Part shown: piece after piece, positions 15,943 through 24,064 of the stretch
Layout of the letters: every line of letters begins with the position of its first letter
How positions within the stretch are numbered: the stretch's first letter is position 1
From: Streptomyces lacrimifluminis
GTDB lineage: Bacteria > Actinomycetota > Actinomycetes > Streptomycetales > Streptomycetaceae
DNA length: 64,000 bases
Direction of reading: 5' to 3'
Assembly: GCF_014646095.1 (NCBI RefSeq)
Contig: NZ_BMMU01000001.1
Span: 310,001 to 374,000, forward strand
The notes under the pieces: generated by a model
What the model saw: the letters and a program-made list of their open reading frames with translations, nothing else
What the model was told of the DNA's origin: nothing
Database searches by the model: none
Translations under genes and position numbers: made by a program

Positions 15943-16791
15943 ATGGGGGACATCCCGGCGCTGCCGCGGGCGCAGTGGTTGTGGACGCAGAAGTCGGGCA
16001 GCAGCGAGCAGGAGTGCGAGGACGCCGCGTACTCCTGGCAGTCCGACGAGGCGGGCGTCGACAGCGCCGGACGGGCCGTCGCGTCGCTGTACGCCGCTGT
16101 GTCCGACGGAGCCTCGGAGAGCCTGCTCGCCCGTGACTGGGCCACGCTCCTCGTCGCCGACGCCGTCGAGTCCATGCGGCTCGCCGGTGACTGGTGGGAG
16201 GAACTCGCCACGTTCGTCCGGGACTTGATGGAACGCTCCGCACTGCACTGGGACGCCTTCCTCACCCGCTACCAGGCCGAACGAGCCGCCCAGGGCAGAC
16301 CCATCACCTGGTACGAGCAACCCGGCCTGGAAAAAGGGGCGTTCGCCACGGTGCTGGGGGCCGAGATCCGGGCCACCGTCCTGGAGGACGGCACGACCCG
16401 CTGGTTCTGGTACGCCTTCGCCCTCGGCGACAGCTGTCTGTTCCAGCTGCGCGACGGGCGCCTCCTCGACTCCTTTCCGCTGTGCGCGGTCGAGGAGTTC
16501 GGGATCACGCCCCAGCTGCTGGGCAGCCGCAACCACGATGTGCGGCTGGTCGCGGAGCGGATGCGGGTGGCTCACGGGGAGTTGCTGCCGGGCGACGAAC
16601 TCCTGCTCACCACCGATGCGTTGGCGGCCTGGATGTTGTCCCGGAAGGCAGGGGGCGAGGCTGAACAGGCCTCGGCTCTCCCGGCCTTCGCCGCCTTCGA
16701 CCAGCAGGACTTCGCCGATTGGGTGGACGACCAGCGGGCGCGCGCCCGGATGCGCAACGACGATGTGACCCTCGTCCGAGCGAGAGTGTGA
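15943..16791 (+). CDS. PP2C-type serine/threonine phosphatase of the triad
   Basis: 282 residues from ATG 15943, two bases after the vWA stop. PP2C motifs: ECEDAAY, AAVSDGASES (metal Asp), FALGDSCLF, TTDALAAWML, and the terminal NDDVTLV. The DGxxx loop is DGASES instead of DGMGG, as usual in this triad clade. It would reverse phosphorylation by the kinase encoded next, on the vWA partner or an unknown target. Confidence 0.8.
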   Translation: MGDIPALPRAQWLWTQKSGSSEQECEDAAYSWQSDEAGVDSAGRAVASLYAAVSDGASESLLARDWATLLVADAVESMRLAGDWWEELATFVRDLMERSALHWDAFLTRYQAERAAQGRPITWYEQPGLEKGAFATVLGAEIRATVLEDGTTRWFWYAFALGDSCLFQLRDGRLLDSFPLCAVEEFGITPQLLGSRNHDVRLVAERMRVAHGELLPGDELLLTTDALAAWMLSRKAGGEAEQASALPAFAAFDQQDFADWVDDQRARARMRNDDVTLVRARV

Positions 16792-16857
16792 CGGTCATCC
16801 GTATACCCGTATGACGGTGGGGCGTTCTTCCGGACGGTGGCGAGAGGGGAGGCACGA

Positions 16858-19185
16858 ATGGCGGTGTCCCGCGACGGTCGCCCCGGTCACGGCCCCGGTT
16901 CCGGTCATGGTCCCGGTGCCGGATCGGCCAGGAAGTTCCCGACGGGAGCGAACTACGCGGAGGCGTTGCAGCACCCCGAACTCTGCTTCAGCGACCCGGA
17001 CCTGAAGCACGGCACGGTTCAACAGAGCCCGGTGCTGGGCCCGAAGCCGATCTCCGGGAACTTCGCCAGCGTCTTCTCCGTCACGGCGACGAACGGGCAG
17101 CGGTACGCGCTGAAGTGCTTCACCCGGGACAGCGCGACGCTCGGCAAGCGCTACTCCGCCATCAGTACGGCGCTCGGCGGACTCGGCGGTCCCGGCGCGG
17201 GCGGTCTGTCCCAGCCGTGGCCGGTGGGGTTCGACTTCCTGGAGCAGGGCGTTCTGGTCGGCCGGGAGTGGTACCCGGCGGTCAAGATGACCTGGGTCCA
17301 GGGCACCGGCCTCATCAACTGGATCGAAGGCAACCTGCACGACCCGGCCGCCCTGCACTCCCTCGCCGACCGGTTCCTGGCCATGACCGCCGACCTGGAG
17401 AAAAACGGCATCGCCCACGGCGACCTCCAGCACGGCAACCTCCTCGTCGCCGCCGACGCGACCTTCCGCCTCGTCGACTACGACGGCATGTACGTCCCCG
17501 CCCTGCGCGGCGAGCAGGCGACCGAGAACGGCCACCGCAACTACCAGTCCCCCTCCCGTACGGCCGCGGACTTCGGCCCCGCCATGGACCGCTTCTCCGC
17601 CTGGACCATCGAACTGGCCCTGCTCGCCGTCGCCACGGACCCCGGCCTGTGGACCCAACTCCACGACAGACAGGGCGAGTTCCTCATCCTCTCCGAGATG
17701 GACTTCAAGGAACCGGCGACCTCACTGGCCTGGCCGGTCCTGCTGAGCCACCCCGACCGGCGCGTACGGGACGTGGCCGGCCGGGTCAAGGGCTTCCTCG
17801 GCAGGCCGACGTCCGCCCTGCCGCCCCTGACCGCCGACGCCGTGCGGCTCCCGGCGCAACGGAGGGCCCCAGCCCCAGCCTCGGCATCGGGTGCGGGGGG
17901 CTACGGGGCCGGGGGCGGCCTGGGCGGCAGCCGGCCCACGGTCACGTCCTGGACGCCGGCCGCCTCCGGGGCATCCGCGTCCGGGGTGCCGGCCTGGATG
18001 GCGGGACGCATAGCCGCGTCCACCGCTGCCCCGGGTGTCACGCAGAGCCCGGTTCAGCAGCCCGCCGGTGGGCGCGCCGGGCTCTCCGGCTTCGGCGGGC
18101 GCAGCGCCGGTGACCTGGCCGCGGCTCTCGGCGCGCTGCTCAGTACGTCGGTGCCGGGTGCGTTGGTCCTCGCCGCGGCCCAGCCGGTGGACGTCCTGCC
18201 GGCCGCACAGGGCGTAGCCCTGCTCACCTCCGCGGCCCTGGTCGGGTTCGGCCGACGCCGGCGCCCCGAGTACCGGGCGGCGCGGAAGCGGGTACGCGAG
18301 CTCAAACGGCGCTCGCGCGAGCTGGCCGACCCGGCGAGCCTCCATCAGCGCCTGGAGAAGGAGATCCGCGTCCTCGACGACGCCATCGCCAAGGACAACA
18401 CGGCCTCCGACCAGCGTGTCCAGGCCCTCCAGCTCGAACTGCGCGACGGCCAGGCCCGTATCACCATGGACCTGAACCGGCGTACGGACCAGGCCCAGCA
18501 GCAACTGGCGGGGCTGGCGGCGAAGGAGCGGCGCCGGGTCGACAAGGCGCTGGAGCCCGCGATCAGGGCGCACATCCAGGACAAGCTGCGCAGGACGTCG
18601 ATCCAGGACGCACGGTCGCTCAGCAACATGGGCAACAAGATGGTGCAGGCACTCCAGGACGCGGGGATCCGCACCGCGGCGGACTTCATCGGCGTGGACT
18701 TCTCGCACAACCCGTCCGTCGTGTACCTGGTGCGTCCCGGCGGCCAGCGGATACGGGTGCCCGGCATCGGCGAGGCCCGGGCCACCGCCCTGAGTGACTG
18801 GCGGCAGGGCCTGGAACACCGGGCCAGGGCGTCCGCGCCCACCACGGTGCCGCCGGCGGCGAAGGCCCAGATCAAGGCGGACATCGCCGCACTCCGGCGG
18901 ACCCACAAGGCGGAGATCAAGCAGGCGGAGGCCGAGGCACTGCAGAAGAAGGCCGCCCTTCAGCAGCGCATCACCGACGAACGCGGGCGCCTCACCGGCC
19001 AACGCCAGCAGCGAGCGATGGACACGCAGCGCAGGCGTGCCGAACTCCTCCAGCAGCAGAAGCAGTTGGCGGGGGCGGAGGCGGAGCGGGGGAGGGTGGA
19101 GGCGGAACTGGGGGTTGTGCGAGGGGAGGCTCGGGGGGCGCTGGGAGTGGGCAGGTACGTACGGTTCCTGGTGACGGGACGGTGA
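16858..19185 (+). CDS. Protein kinase fused to membrane helices, coiled coil and HhH
   Basis: 775 residues from ATG 16858 (GGGGAGG five bases upstream). Kinase-like domain at about 45-320: ATP-binding Lys in RYALKCF, catalytic HGDLQHGN at 187-194 (RIO/BUD32-like form), and metal Asp207 in VDYDG. After a Pro/Ala linker come two hydrophobic segments (about 415-465), a long charged coiled coil with a helix-hairpin-helix pair (SNMGNKMVQALQDAGI ... VPGIGEARATAL, about 590-650), then more coiled coil. Kinase fused to HhH is the signature third component of TerY-P triads. HhH suggests DNA contact. The target is unknown. Confidence 0.8.
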   Translation: MAVSRDGRPGHGPGSGHGPGAGSARKFPTGANYAEALQHPELCFSDPDLKHGTVQQSPVLGPKPISGNFASVFSVTATNGQRYALKCFTRDSATLGKRYSAISTALGGLGGPGAGGLSQPWPVGFDFLEQGVLVGREWYPAVKMTWVQGTGLINWIEGNLHDPAALHSLADRFLAMTADLEKNGIAHGDLQHGNLLVAADATFRLVDYDGMYVPALRGEQATENGHRNYQSPSRTAADFGPAMDRFSAWTIELALLAVATDPGLWTQLHDRQGEFLILSEMDFKEPATSLAWPVLLSHPDRRVRDVAGRVKGFLGRPTSALPPLTADAVRLPAQRRAPAPASASGAGGYGAGGGLGGSRPTVTSWTPAASGASASGVPAWMAGRIAASTAAPGVTQSPVQQPAGGRAGLSGFGGRSAGDLAAALGALLSTSVPGALVLAAAQPVDVLPAAQGVALLTSAALVGFGRRRRPEYRAARKRVRELKRRSRELADPASLHQRLEKEIRVLDDAIAKDNTASDQRVQALQLELRDGQARITMDLNRRTDQAQQQLAGLAAKERRRVDKALEPAIRAHIQDKLRRTSIQDARSLSNMGNKMVQALQDAGIRTAADFIGVDFSHNPSVVYLVRPGGQRIRVPGIGEARATALSDWRQGLEHRARASAPTTVPPAAKAQIKADIAALRRTHKAEIKQAEAEALQKKAALQQRITDERGRLTGQRQQRAMDTQRRRAELLQQQKQLAGAEAERGRVEAELGVVRGEARGALGVGRYVRFLVTGR

Positions 19186-19352
19186 GGCGGCATCCGTCCC
19201 CGGCCGTTCCTTTTTCCCACCCGCCCGTTCGCCGTCTGTGTCTAGCGCGGGCTCAGGCACTCCCAGCCCGTCCGGGGGCGCAGCTCCCAGGGATGGGACG
19301 GGTAGGGGCGGCGGGGGGCGAAGAACGAAGGTCGGTCACCGGGCCCCCTTGC

Positions 19353-19367
19353 CTGACGATGCGTCAG
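19353..19367. promoter_or_regulatory. Operator copy 3: CTGACGatgCGTCAG
   Basis: Perfect 15-bp inverted repeat 77 bases upstream of an LLM gene, paired with a second site 42 bases downstream. Confidence 0.65.
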
Positions 19368-19394
19368 CCATGACGATGGCCCTCGCGGTCCGTA

Positions 19395-19409
19395 TTGACG
19401 GACCGTCAG
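19395..19409. promoter_or_regulatory. Operator copy 4: TTGACGgacCGTCAG
   Basis: One mismatch from the consensus; the left arm TTGACG is a perfect -35 hexamer. 42 bases (four helical turns) from copy 3, allowing cooperative binding on one face. It controls the LLM gene at 19445. Confidence 0.6.
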
Positions 19410-19444
19410 ATTCTTGTCAGGGAAAGGGAAAGGGACCCGCGCCC

Positions 19445-20359
19445 ATGACCTACGGCATGCAACTCCCCATCCAGTCCCAGTCCACCCTCTACACCGAACC
19501 CTGGGAAACCTCGGCCACCCCCGCCGACCTCCTCGACATCGCCCGCACAGCCGACCGCGCCGGCTTCGCCTACCTGGCAAGCTGCGACCACGTCGCCATC
19601 CCACGCCGCCTCGCCCCCGCGATGAGCACCGTCTGGTACGACCCCGTCGCCACCCTCGCCCACCTCGCAGCCGTCACCGAACACGTCCAACTCCTCAGCC
19701 ACGTAGCCGTCGTGGGCCTCCGCCACCCCCTCCTCACCGCCAAGCAGTACGCCACCCTCGACCACCTCTCCGGCGGGCGCCTGATCCTCGGGGTCGGGGC
19801 GGGCCACGTACAGGAGGAGTTCGAGGCGCTGGGGGCCGACTTCGAGCGCCGGGGTGCCGTGCTCGACGAGACGATCGACGCGTTGCGCGCCGCCCTCGGC
19901 CCGGACGAGTTCCCGGAGCACCACGGCAAGTTGTACGACTTCGAGGGCCTTGGTCAGCGTCCACGGCCCGCGCAGGAACGCGTACCGCTCTGGGTCGGCG
20001 GGTCGTCCCCCGTCGCCGTACGCCGGGCCGCGCTCAAGGGCGACGGCTGGCTGCCACAGGGTGACCCGCGCGACCGCCTCCCGGACCAGATCGCACGCAT
20101 CCGGCGGCTGCGCGAAGAGGCCGCCGTCCAGGGTCCGTTCACCGTCGGAGCCATCACCGAGCCGCTGTACGTCGGCAAGCCCGGGTGGGACGTCGGGCGG
20201 CGGACGATCAGCGGGGCACCGGAGGCCCTCGCCGAGTCGCTACGAGCGTACGGAGCGATGGGGGTGGACCAGATCCAGGTGCGTTTCCGAAGCCGGAGTC
20301 TCACTGAACTCACCGACCAGATACGGCAGTTCGGGGAGGATGTGGGCCCGCTGCTGTAG
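19445..20359 (+). CDS. LLM-class F420-dependent oxidoreductase (TIGR03619-like)
   Basis: 304 residues from ATG 19445. Luciferase-like TIM barrel: ADRAGFAYLASCDHVAIP at the N-terminus, HVQLLSHVAVVGLRHPLL, then ATLDHLSGGRLILGVGAGHV, then WVGGSSPVAVRRAALKGDGWL. In actinobacteria these usually bind F420 and oxidise alcohols, reduce enones or cleave ring substrates. An FO synthase gene for F420 lies at 50.7 kb. Two CTGACG operators upstream place it in the proposed regulon. Exact cofactor (F420 or FMN) not proven. Confidence 0.8.
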   Translation: MTYGMQLPIQSQSTLYTEPWETSATPADLLDIARTADRAGFAYLASCDHVAIPRRLAPAMSTVWYDPVATLAHLAAVTEHVQLLSHVAVVGLRHPLLTAKQYATLDHLSGGRLILGVGAGHVQEEFEALGADFERRGAVLDETIDALRAALGPDEFPEHHGKLYDFEGLGQRPRPAQERVPLWVGGSSPVAVRRAALKGDGWLPQGDPRDRLPDQIARIRRLREEAAVQGPFTVGAITEPLYVGKPGWDVGRRTISGAPEALAESLRAYGAMGVDQIQVRFRSRSLTELTDQIRQFGEDVGPLL

Positions 20360-20400
20360 AACGGGAGGGAGGGGAACCTGTCTGACAGCCTGACCGGCTC

Positions 20401-20452
20401 TCTTTGAATCTTTGAACATGTCCACGCTGGGGTGCGTACGTATGAACGTACG
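20401..20452 (+). promoter_or_regulatory. Repeats in the LuxR-gene upstream region
   Basis: Tandem TCTTTGAA TCTTTGAA at 20401-20416, and the palindromic hexamer CGTACG twice at 20435-20440 and 20447-20452, upstream of the LuxR-type gene. Possible autoregulatory site. No consensus match known. Confidence 0.3.
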
Positions 20453-20484
20453 GGCGTCATGGTTCCGGCGGAAGGACATGCACG

Positions 20485-21225
20485 GTGCGCACCTCCCGGC
20501 TCGTCGACCCCTCCTCACGCACCTCCTCACCCTCACCGGCGTCCTCGCCCGCGTCCTCGCCCAGGCTGTCCGTCGCGCTCGCCTGCGCCGAGGGCGAGTG
20601 GCCGCACGAGGGGTGGCCCGAGCCCGACGACCCGTACGTGGAGCGGGCGTTGCGCCTGGACCCGCCCTACCGGGAACTGCGGGAGCAAGGCGCCGTGGAC
20701 GTCGTCGTCCTGCGCTGCGAGGAGCCGGCGACCGCGTTTCCGGTGCTGCTGAAGGCCATGGGGGCCGTGAGTGTGCCGGTGATCGTCGTCAGTCCCCGGC
20801 GGGACACGGAGACCGTGGTGGAGGTGTTCCGGGGCGGGGCCGGCTATCTCGTCGAGGGTGACTACTGCACCTGCATGCTGGCCTCGGCGGTCATGGCGGC
20901 CACCGTCGGGCACACCTACCTTTCGCCGATCGCGTGCGCCGCCCTCCGGGAGGGGGCCCAGCGGGTGTCCCGGGAGGGGGCGGGCGGCGTGTCCGTCGCC
21001 GGGGTGGCGATGGAGCGGCTGCGGAGTCTGCTCTCGCCGCGCGAGCGGCAGATCATGGAGCTGCTGTCGACGGGCCTCGGCGCCCAGGAGATCGGGCTGC
21101 GGCTGACGCTGAGCGAGAAGACCGTCCGCAACAACCTCAGCAACATCTACGCCAAGCTGGACGCCAGGGGGAGTACGGACGCGGTGCTGAGATGGCTGGG
21201 GGCGACTCCGGCTGTTCGCACCTGA
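20485..21225 (+). CDS. LuxR/NarL-type regulator with atypical receiver
   Basis: 246 residues from GTG 20485, with GGAAGGA nine bases upstream. The C-terminal LuxR HTH (about 180-235) reads LSPRERQIMELLSTGLGAQE, then LTLSEKTVRNNLSNIYAKL. The N-terminal half keeps the receiver-like tail (VPVIVVSPRRDTETVVEVFRGGAGYLVEGDY) but has no clear phospho-acceptor Asp, so it is probably phosphorylation-independent. No histidine kinase is adjacent. The target is unknown. The divergent-looking upstream repeats may be its site. Confidence 0.75.
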   Translation: MRTSRLVDPSSRTSSPSPASSPASSPRLSVALACAEGEWPHEGWPEPDDPYVERALRLDPPYRELREQGAVDVVVLRCEEPATAFPVLLKAMGAVSVPVIVVSPRRDTETVVEVFRGGAGYLVEGDYCTCMLASAVMAATVGHTYLSPIACAALREGAQRVSREGAGGVSVAGVAMERLRSLLSPRERQIMELLSTGLGAQEIGLRLTLSEKTVRNNLSNIYAKLDARGSTDAVLRWLGATPAVRT

Positions 21226-21287
21226 GAACAACCGGTGTCGCCCTGTTCGCTGCATTCCGTCCCGGATAACCGGATAACCGGAGACCG

Positions 21288-22079
21288 CTACGGCGCCGGA
21301 ATCTCCGAAACGGGGATATCCACGTCCGTGACGTTCTCGCCGCCCTCGCCGAATCCGGGCTCCGCCCTGCTGCTGTTCTCCGCGTTCTGGAGGCCGTTGG
21401 CCTGGGGGGTTCCGCACTCGACGTTGCGCAGCCAGAGGCGTCCGTCGGGTGTGCCGTTCTTCAGGAGTTGCGGATAGAAGACGTGCACGCTCGTGCCGCC
21501 CTCGCTCGGTGAGAAGAACACCTTCTGGCCGTCCTGCTCGTCCTTGTACGTGGCCCTGAGGAATCCGCTCACGTCGGTCCGCTTCTCCGACCACATGAAG
21601 AACCCGATGTGGTTGGCTTTCACGGTGTCGGTCCGGGAGAAGTCGAATCCGGTACCGGTGTCGTCACGCTTGAGGTCGATCTCCGTCGTGTTGAACTTGG
21701 CGCCGATCTCGAAGAACGAGTTTCCCAGCTTCGAGTCGGCGGAAGCGGTGAAACCGTCCTCCAGCGTGATGGACCTCGTCACCGACGCGGACACACTGAA
21801 GCTCTTCGACAGGGCACTGGTGGAACCACAGTTGTCGGTAATGGTGGAAACGCGCTTGTTGGGCCCGAGGTTGTCCCTCTTGAACTGGACGTCGACGAAC
21901 TCACAGTTGTCGAGCCTGGCGGAGTTCTCCGCACAGTCCTTGGTCACCTCGGAGGGGGTGGCGGCACCCGCCTGGTTCATCAGCGGAACGGCCACCGCGA
22001 TGGCCACCACCGGAGCCATGGCGATGACAATGCGCTTCTTCTTGCTCCGGTGACTGCCCTTGCGGCTGGTGCGGGTCAT
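21288..22079 (-). CDS. Exported protein of unknown function (Ser/Thr-rich beta protein)
   Basis: 263 residues from ATG 22079 (AAGGAGA upstream). Signal peptide about 1-39 (KKKRIVIAMAPVVAIAVAVP). Mature part has a stretch of alternating Ser/Thr and hydrophobic residues (SKSFSVSASVTRSITLEDGF) followed by GAKFNTTEIDLKR. Two cysteine pairs are likely. The alternation resembles the insertion hairpin of aerolysin/ETX-MTX2 pore formers, but no true motif is matched. It follows another exported protein gene by 89 bp in the same direction. Function unknown. Confidence 0.6.
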   Translation of the reverse strand: MTRTSRKGSHRSKKKRIVIAMAPVVAIAVAVPLMNQAGAATPSEVTKDCAENSARLDNCEFVDVQFKRDNLGPNKRVSTITDNCGSTSALSKSFSVSASVTRSITLEDGFTASADSKLGNSFFEIGAKFNTTEIDLKRDDTGTGFDFSRTDTVKANHIGFFMWSEKRTDVSGFLRATYKDEQDGQKVFFSPSEGGTSVHVFYPQLLKNGTPDGRLWLRNVECGTPQANGLQNAENSSRAEPGFGEGGENVTDVDIPVSEIPAP

Positions 22080-22168
22080 CGTGCGTCTCCTTGCGGGGAA
22101 TGGCGGAGTTGAGGGCATTTGGCCAGGTGGGACGAGTGGGGGAGGGAAGCGGGACATGGGGGGTGCCG

Positions 22169-22909
22169 TCAGCAGTCGGTCAGGACGGGCTTGACGACCC
22201 CGTCCGCGATGCCGGCGGCTCCGGCGGCGCCCGGCAGGACAGCGGGTCCCTCGACGAGTTCCGACGCGACGAAGTTCTTCTCCGGCGAGGGGTTCACGGC
22301 GAAGCTCCCGGGGTTGGCGTCGATCCGCACCCGCCATTCGCCCGTCATGCGCTGCATTTTCGGCGTGAACTCCATGTGCAGGACCTTGCCGACCGGAACC
22401 TCGCGGTTCTCCGTGTCGCCGGCGGTCACGGACTTGACGGTCATGTCGCTGGTCCCCTTGTGCTTGAGCCATGACCCGCTGAGAAAGCCGAAGAGCCCGC
22501 CGCCGGCGCCCTGTTGGGTCGCGGTGTACTTGCCCGAACCCTGGGCCACGGTCGCTTTCCAGGTGATCGAGACCTTCGCCGGCTCGGTGGCGTTCGGTTC
22601 GCAGTTCGGGAAGTCGATCGAGGCCTTCTCCGTGGGGCCGTCGAACGACTCGAAATTCGTCTCGACGTAGTTGCAGTTGTCGGACTCGAAACTCGGTCCG
22701 GCGATCGGGTGTCCGCCGAAGTCGAAGATGTCCTGCTGTTTACCGTTGAGTACCTTGGCCCTCTCGCACAACGTGATGATCTGCTCCGGTGTCTTCTCCT
22801 CGGCCGCGTTCGCCGACGGAAGGAGGGCGATGATCGCGCCACCGGTCGCGAGCGCCGATCCGACCGCCACGAGCCGGACCTTCTTGTTCTTCAGACGCCT
22901 CTTGGCCAT
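22169..22909 (-). CDS. Exported protein of unknown function, partner of the next gene
   Basis: 246 residues from ATG 22909. Signal peptide about 1-35 ([19 protein letters not shown], then SANAAEE). The mature protein has cysteines spaced as LCERA, DNCNY, NCEPN and a terminal TDC, consistent with two disulphides, plus predicted beta structure. Not recognised. First gene of a two-gene unit with the Ser/Thr-rich exported protein. The promoter region is shared with the upstream gap before the SDR gene. Confidence 0.6.
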   Translation of the reverse strand: MAKRRLKNKKVRLVAVGSALATGGAIIALLPSANAAEEKTPEQIITLCERAKVLNGKQQDIFDFGGHPIAGPSFESDNCNYVETNFESFDGPTEKASIDFPNCEPNATEPAKVSITWKATVAQGSGKYTATQQGAGGGLFGFLSGSWLKHKGTSDMTVKSVTAGDTENREVPVGKVLHMEFTPKMQRMTGEWRVRIDANPGSFAVNPSPEKNFVASELVEGPAVLPGAAGAAGIADGVVKPVLTDC

Positions 22910-23072
22910 GCCGCTCCGTCCCTGGTGTTCCTCTGGTGTTCCTTGGTGACCGCTTTGCCTGTTCGTGAATAATTATTGGTGTCACCTGTGGGTTCGCGAC
23001 AGGGTCAAATATCCCTACTCCTCGGTTACTTGGGGTGTGCTCTCGCACACACAGCACACTCGATCGCCGCCT

Positions 23073-23102
23073 CTGACGCATCGTCAGATCCGGCGGTACG
23101 AT
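23073..23102 (+). promoter_or_regulatory. Operator copy 5 and promoter of the SDR gene
   Basis: Perfect CTGACGcatCGTCAG at 23073-23087. CTGACG as -35 and TACGAT (23097-23102) as -10 with an 18-base spacer place the start of transcription near 23110, ahead of the ATG at 23152. This is why the in-frame ATG at 23101 is rejected as start. Confidence 0.6.
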
Positions 23103-23151
23103 GCTGGCCTCCACCGATCCGAACGATGTGAACGCTGCGAAGGGGTTCCGC

Positions 23152-23928
23152 ATGGGCAAGCTCGACGGACGGGTCGTACTCGTCACCGGCGCGGCGCGTG
23201 GCCAGGGTGAGCAGGAGGCCCGGCTCTTCGTGGCGGAGGGTGCGCGGGTGGTCGTGGCGGATGTGCTCGACGACCAGGGGGAGTCCCTGGCAAAGGAGTT
23301 GGGCGCCCTGTATGTCCATCTCGACGTACGCGAGGAGGCGGGCTGGCAGGCCGCCGTCGCCGCCGCCGAGAAGGCGTACGGCCGGGTCGACGGGCTGGTC
23401 AACAATGCCGGCATCCTCCGCTTCAACACCCTTCTCGACACGCCCCTCGACGAGTTCATGCAGGTCGTGCAGGTCAACCAGGTCGGCTGCTTCCTCGGGA
23501 TCAGGACGGTCGCGCCGCGCATCGCCGCCGCGGGCGGCGGGACGATCGTCAACACCGCCTCGTACACCGGGGTGACCGGGATGGCGGCGGTCGGGGCGTA
23601 CGCGGCGAGCAAGCACGCCATCGTCGGGCTCACCCGGGTCGCCGCGCTGGAACTGGCGCGGCGGAGGATCCGCGTCAACGCGATGTGCCCGGGCGCGATC
23701 GACACCGCGATGTCCAACCCGGCCGTACTCGACCCGGACGCGGACGCCGAGGGCGCCTCGCAGGGGCTGGACAAGCTGTACCGCAAGCTCGTGCCGCTGG
23801 GGCGGATCGGGCGGCCGGACGAGGTGGCGCGGCTCGCGCTGTTCCTCACCTCGGAGGACTCCTCGTACATCACCGGGCAGCCGTTCGTGATCGACGGGGG
23901 CTGGCTCGCGGGCGTCTCCGTCGTCTGA
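23152..23928 (+). CDS. Short-chain dehydrogenase/reductase
   Basis: 258 residues from ATG 23152 (AAGGGG upstream). Classical [15 protein letters not shown] cofactor motif, VDGLVNNAG, catalytic Ser in NTASYTG, YAASK (Tyr/Lys), and CPGAID after the active site. An Asp after the second strand (VVVADV) suggests NAD preference. Reduces or oxidises a hydroxyl/keto group, substrate unknown. Its operator ties it to the ligase, LLM and amidohydrolase genes. The family also contains steroid and terpenoid alcohol dehydrogenases. Confidence 0.85.
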   Translation: MGKLDGRVVLVTGAARGQGEQEARLFVAEGARVVVADVLDDQGESLAKELGALYVHLDVREEAGWQAAVAAAEKAYGRVDGLVNNAGILRFNTLLDTPLDEFMQVVQVNQVGCFLGIRTVAPRIAAAGGGTIVNTASYTGVTGMAAVGAYAASKHAIVGLTRVAALELARRRIRVNAMCPGAIDTAMSNPAVLDPDADAEGASQGLDKLYRKLVPLGRIGRPDEVARLALFLTSEDSSYITGQPFVIDGGWLAGVSVV

Positions 23929-23943
23929 CCGACCCGACCGTAT

Positions 23944-23958
23944 CTGACTGACCGTCAG
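23944..23958. promoter_or_regulatory. Operator copy 6: CTGACTgacCGTCAG
   Basis: One mismatch from consensus, between the SDR gene and the downstream LLM gene, followed by a TTGACG at 23962-23967 that may be a -35. Confidence 0.55.
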
Positions 23959-24003
23959 CTATTGACGGTCCCGGGGGCCGGTGGAACAGTCGACCCAACA
24001 AAT

Positions 24004-24018
24004 CTGACGCTGCGTCAG
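24004..24018. promoter_or_regulatory. Operator copy 7: CTGACGctgCGTCAG
   Basis: Perfect 15-bp inverted repeat, 60 bases from copy 6 and about 47 bases before the LLM start at 24065. Two sites in one promoter suggest looping or cooperative repression. Confidence 0.65.
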
Positions 24019-24064
24019 AAACATCGGGAACGTCGGGAACGGTTACTGGGGACGGTGAACCTCC

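Noticed and set aside
23101..23151. Earlier ATG for the SDR gene at 23101
   Set aside because: It overlaps the -10 element TACGAT and adds non-conserved residues; ATG 23152 has a ribosome site.
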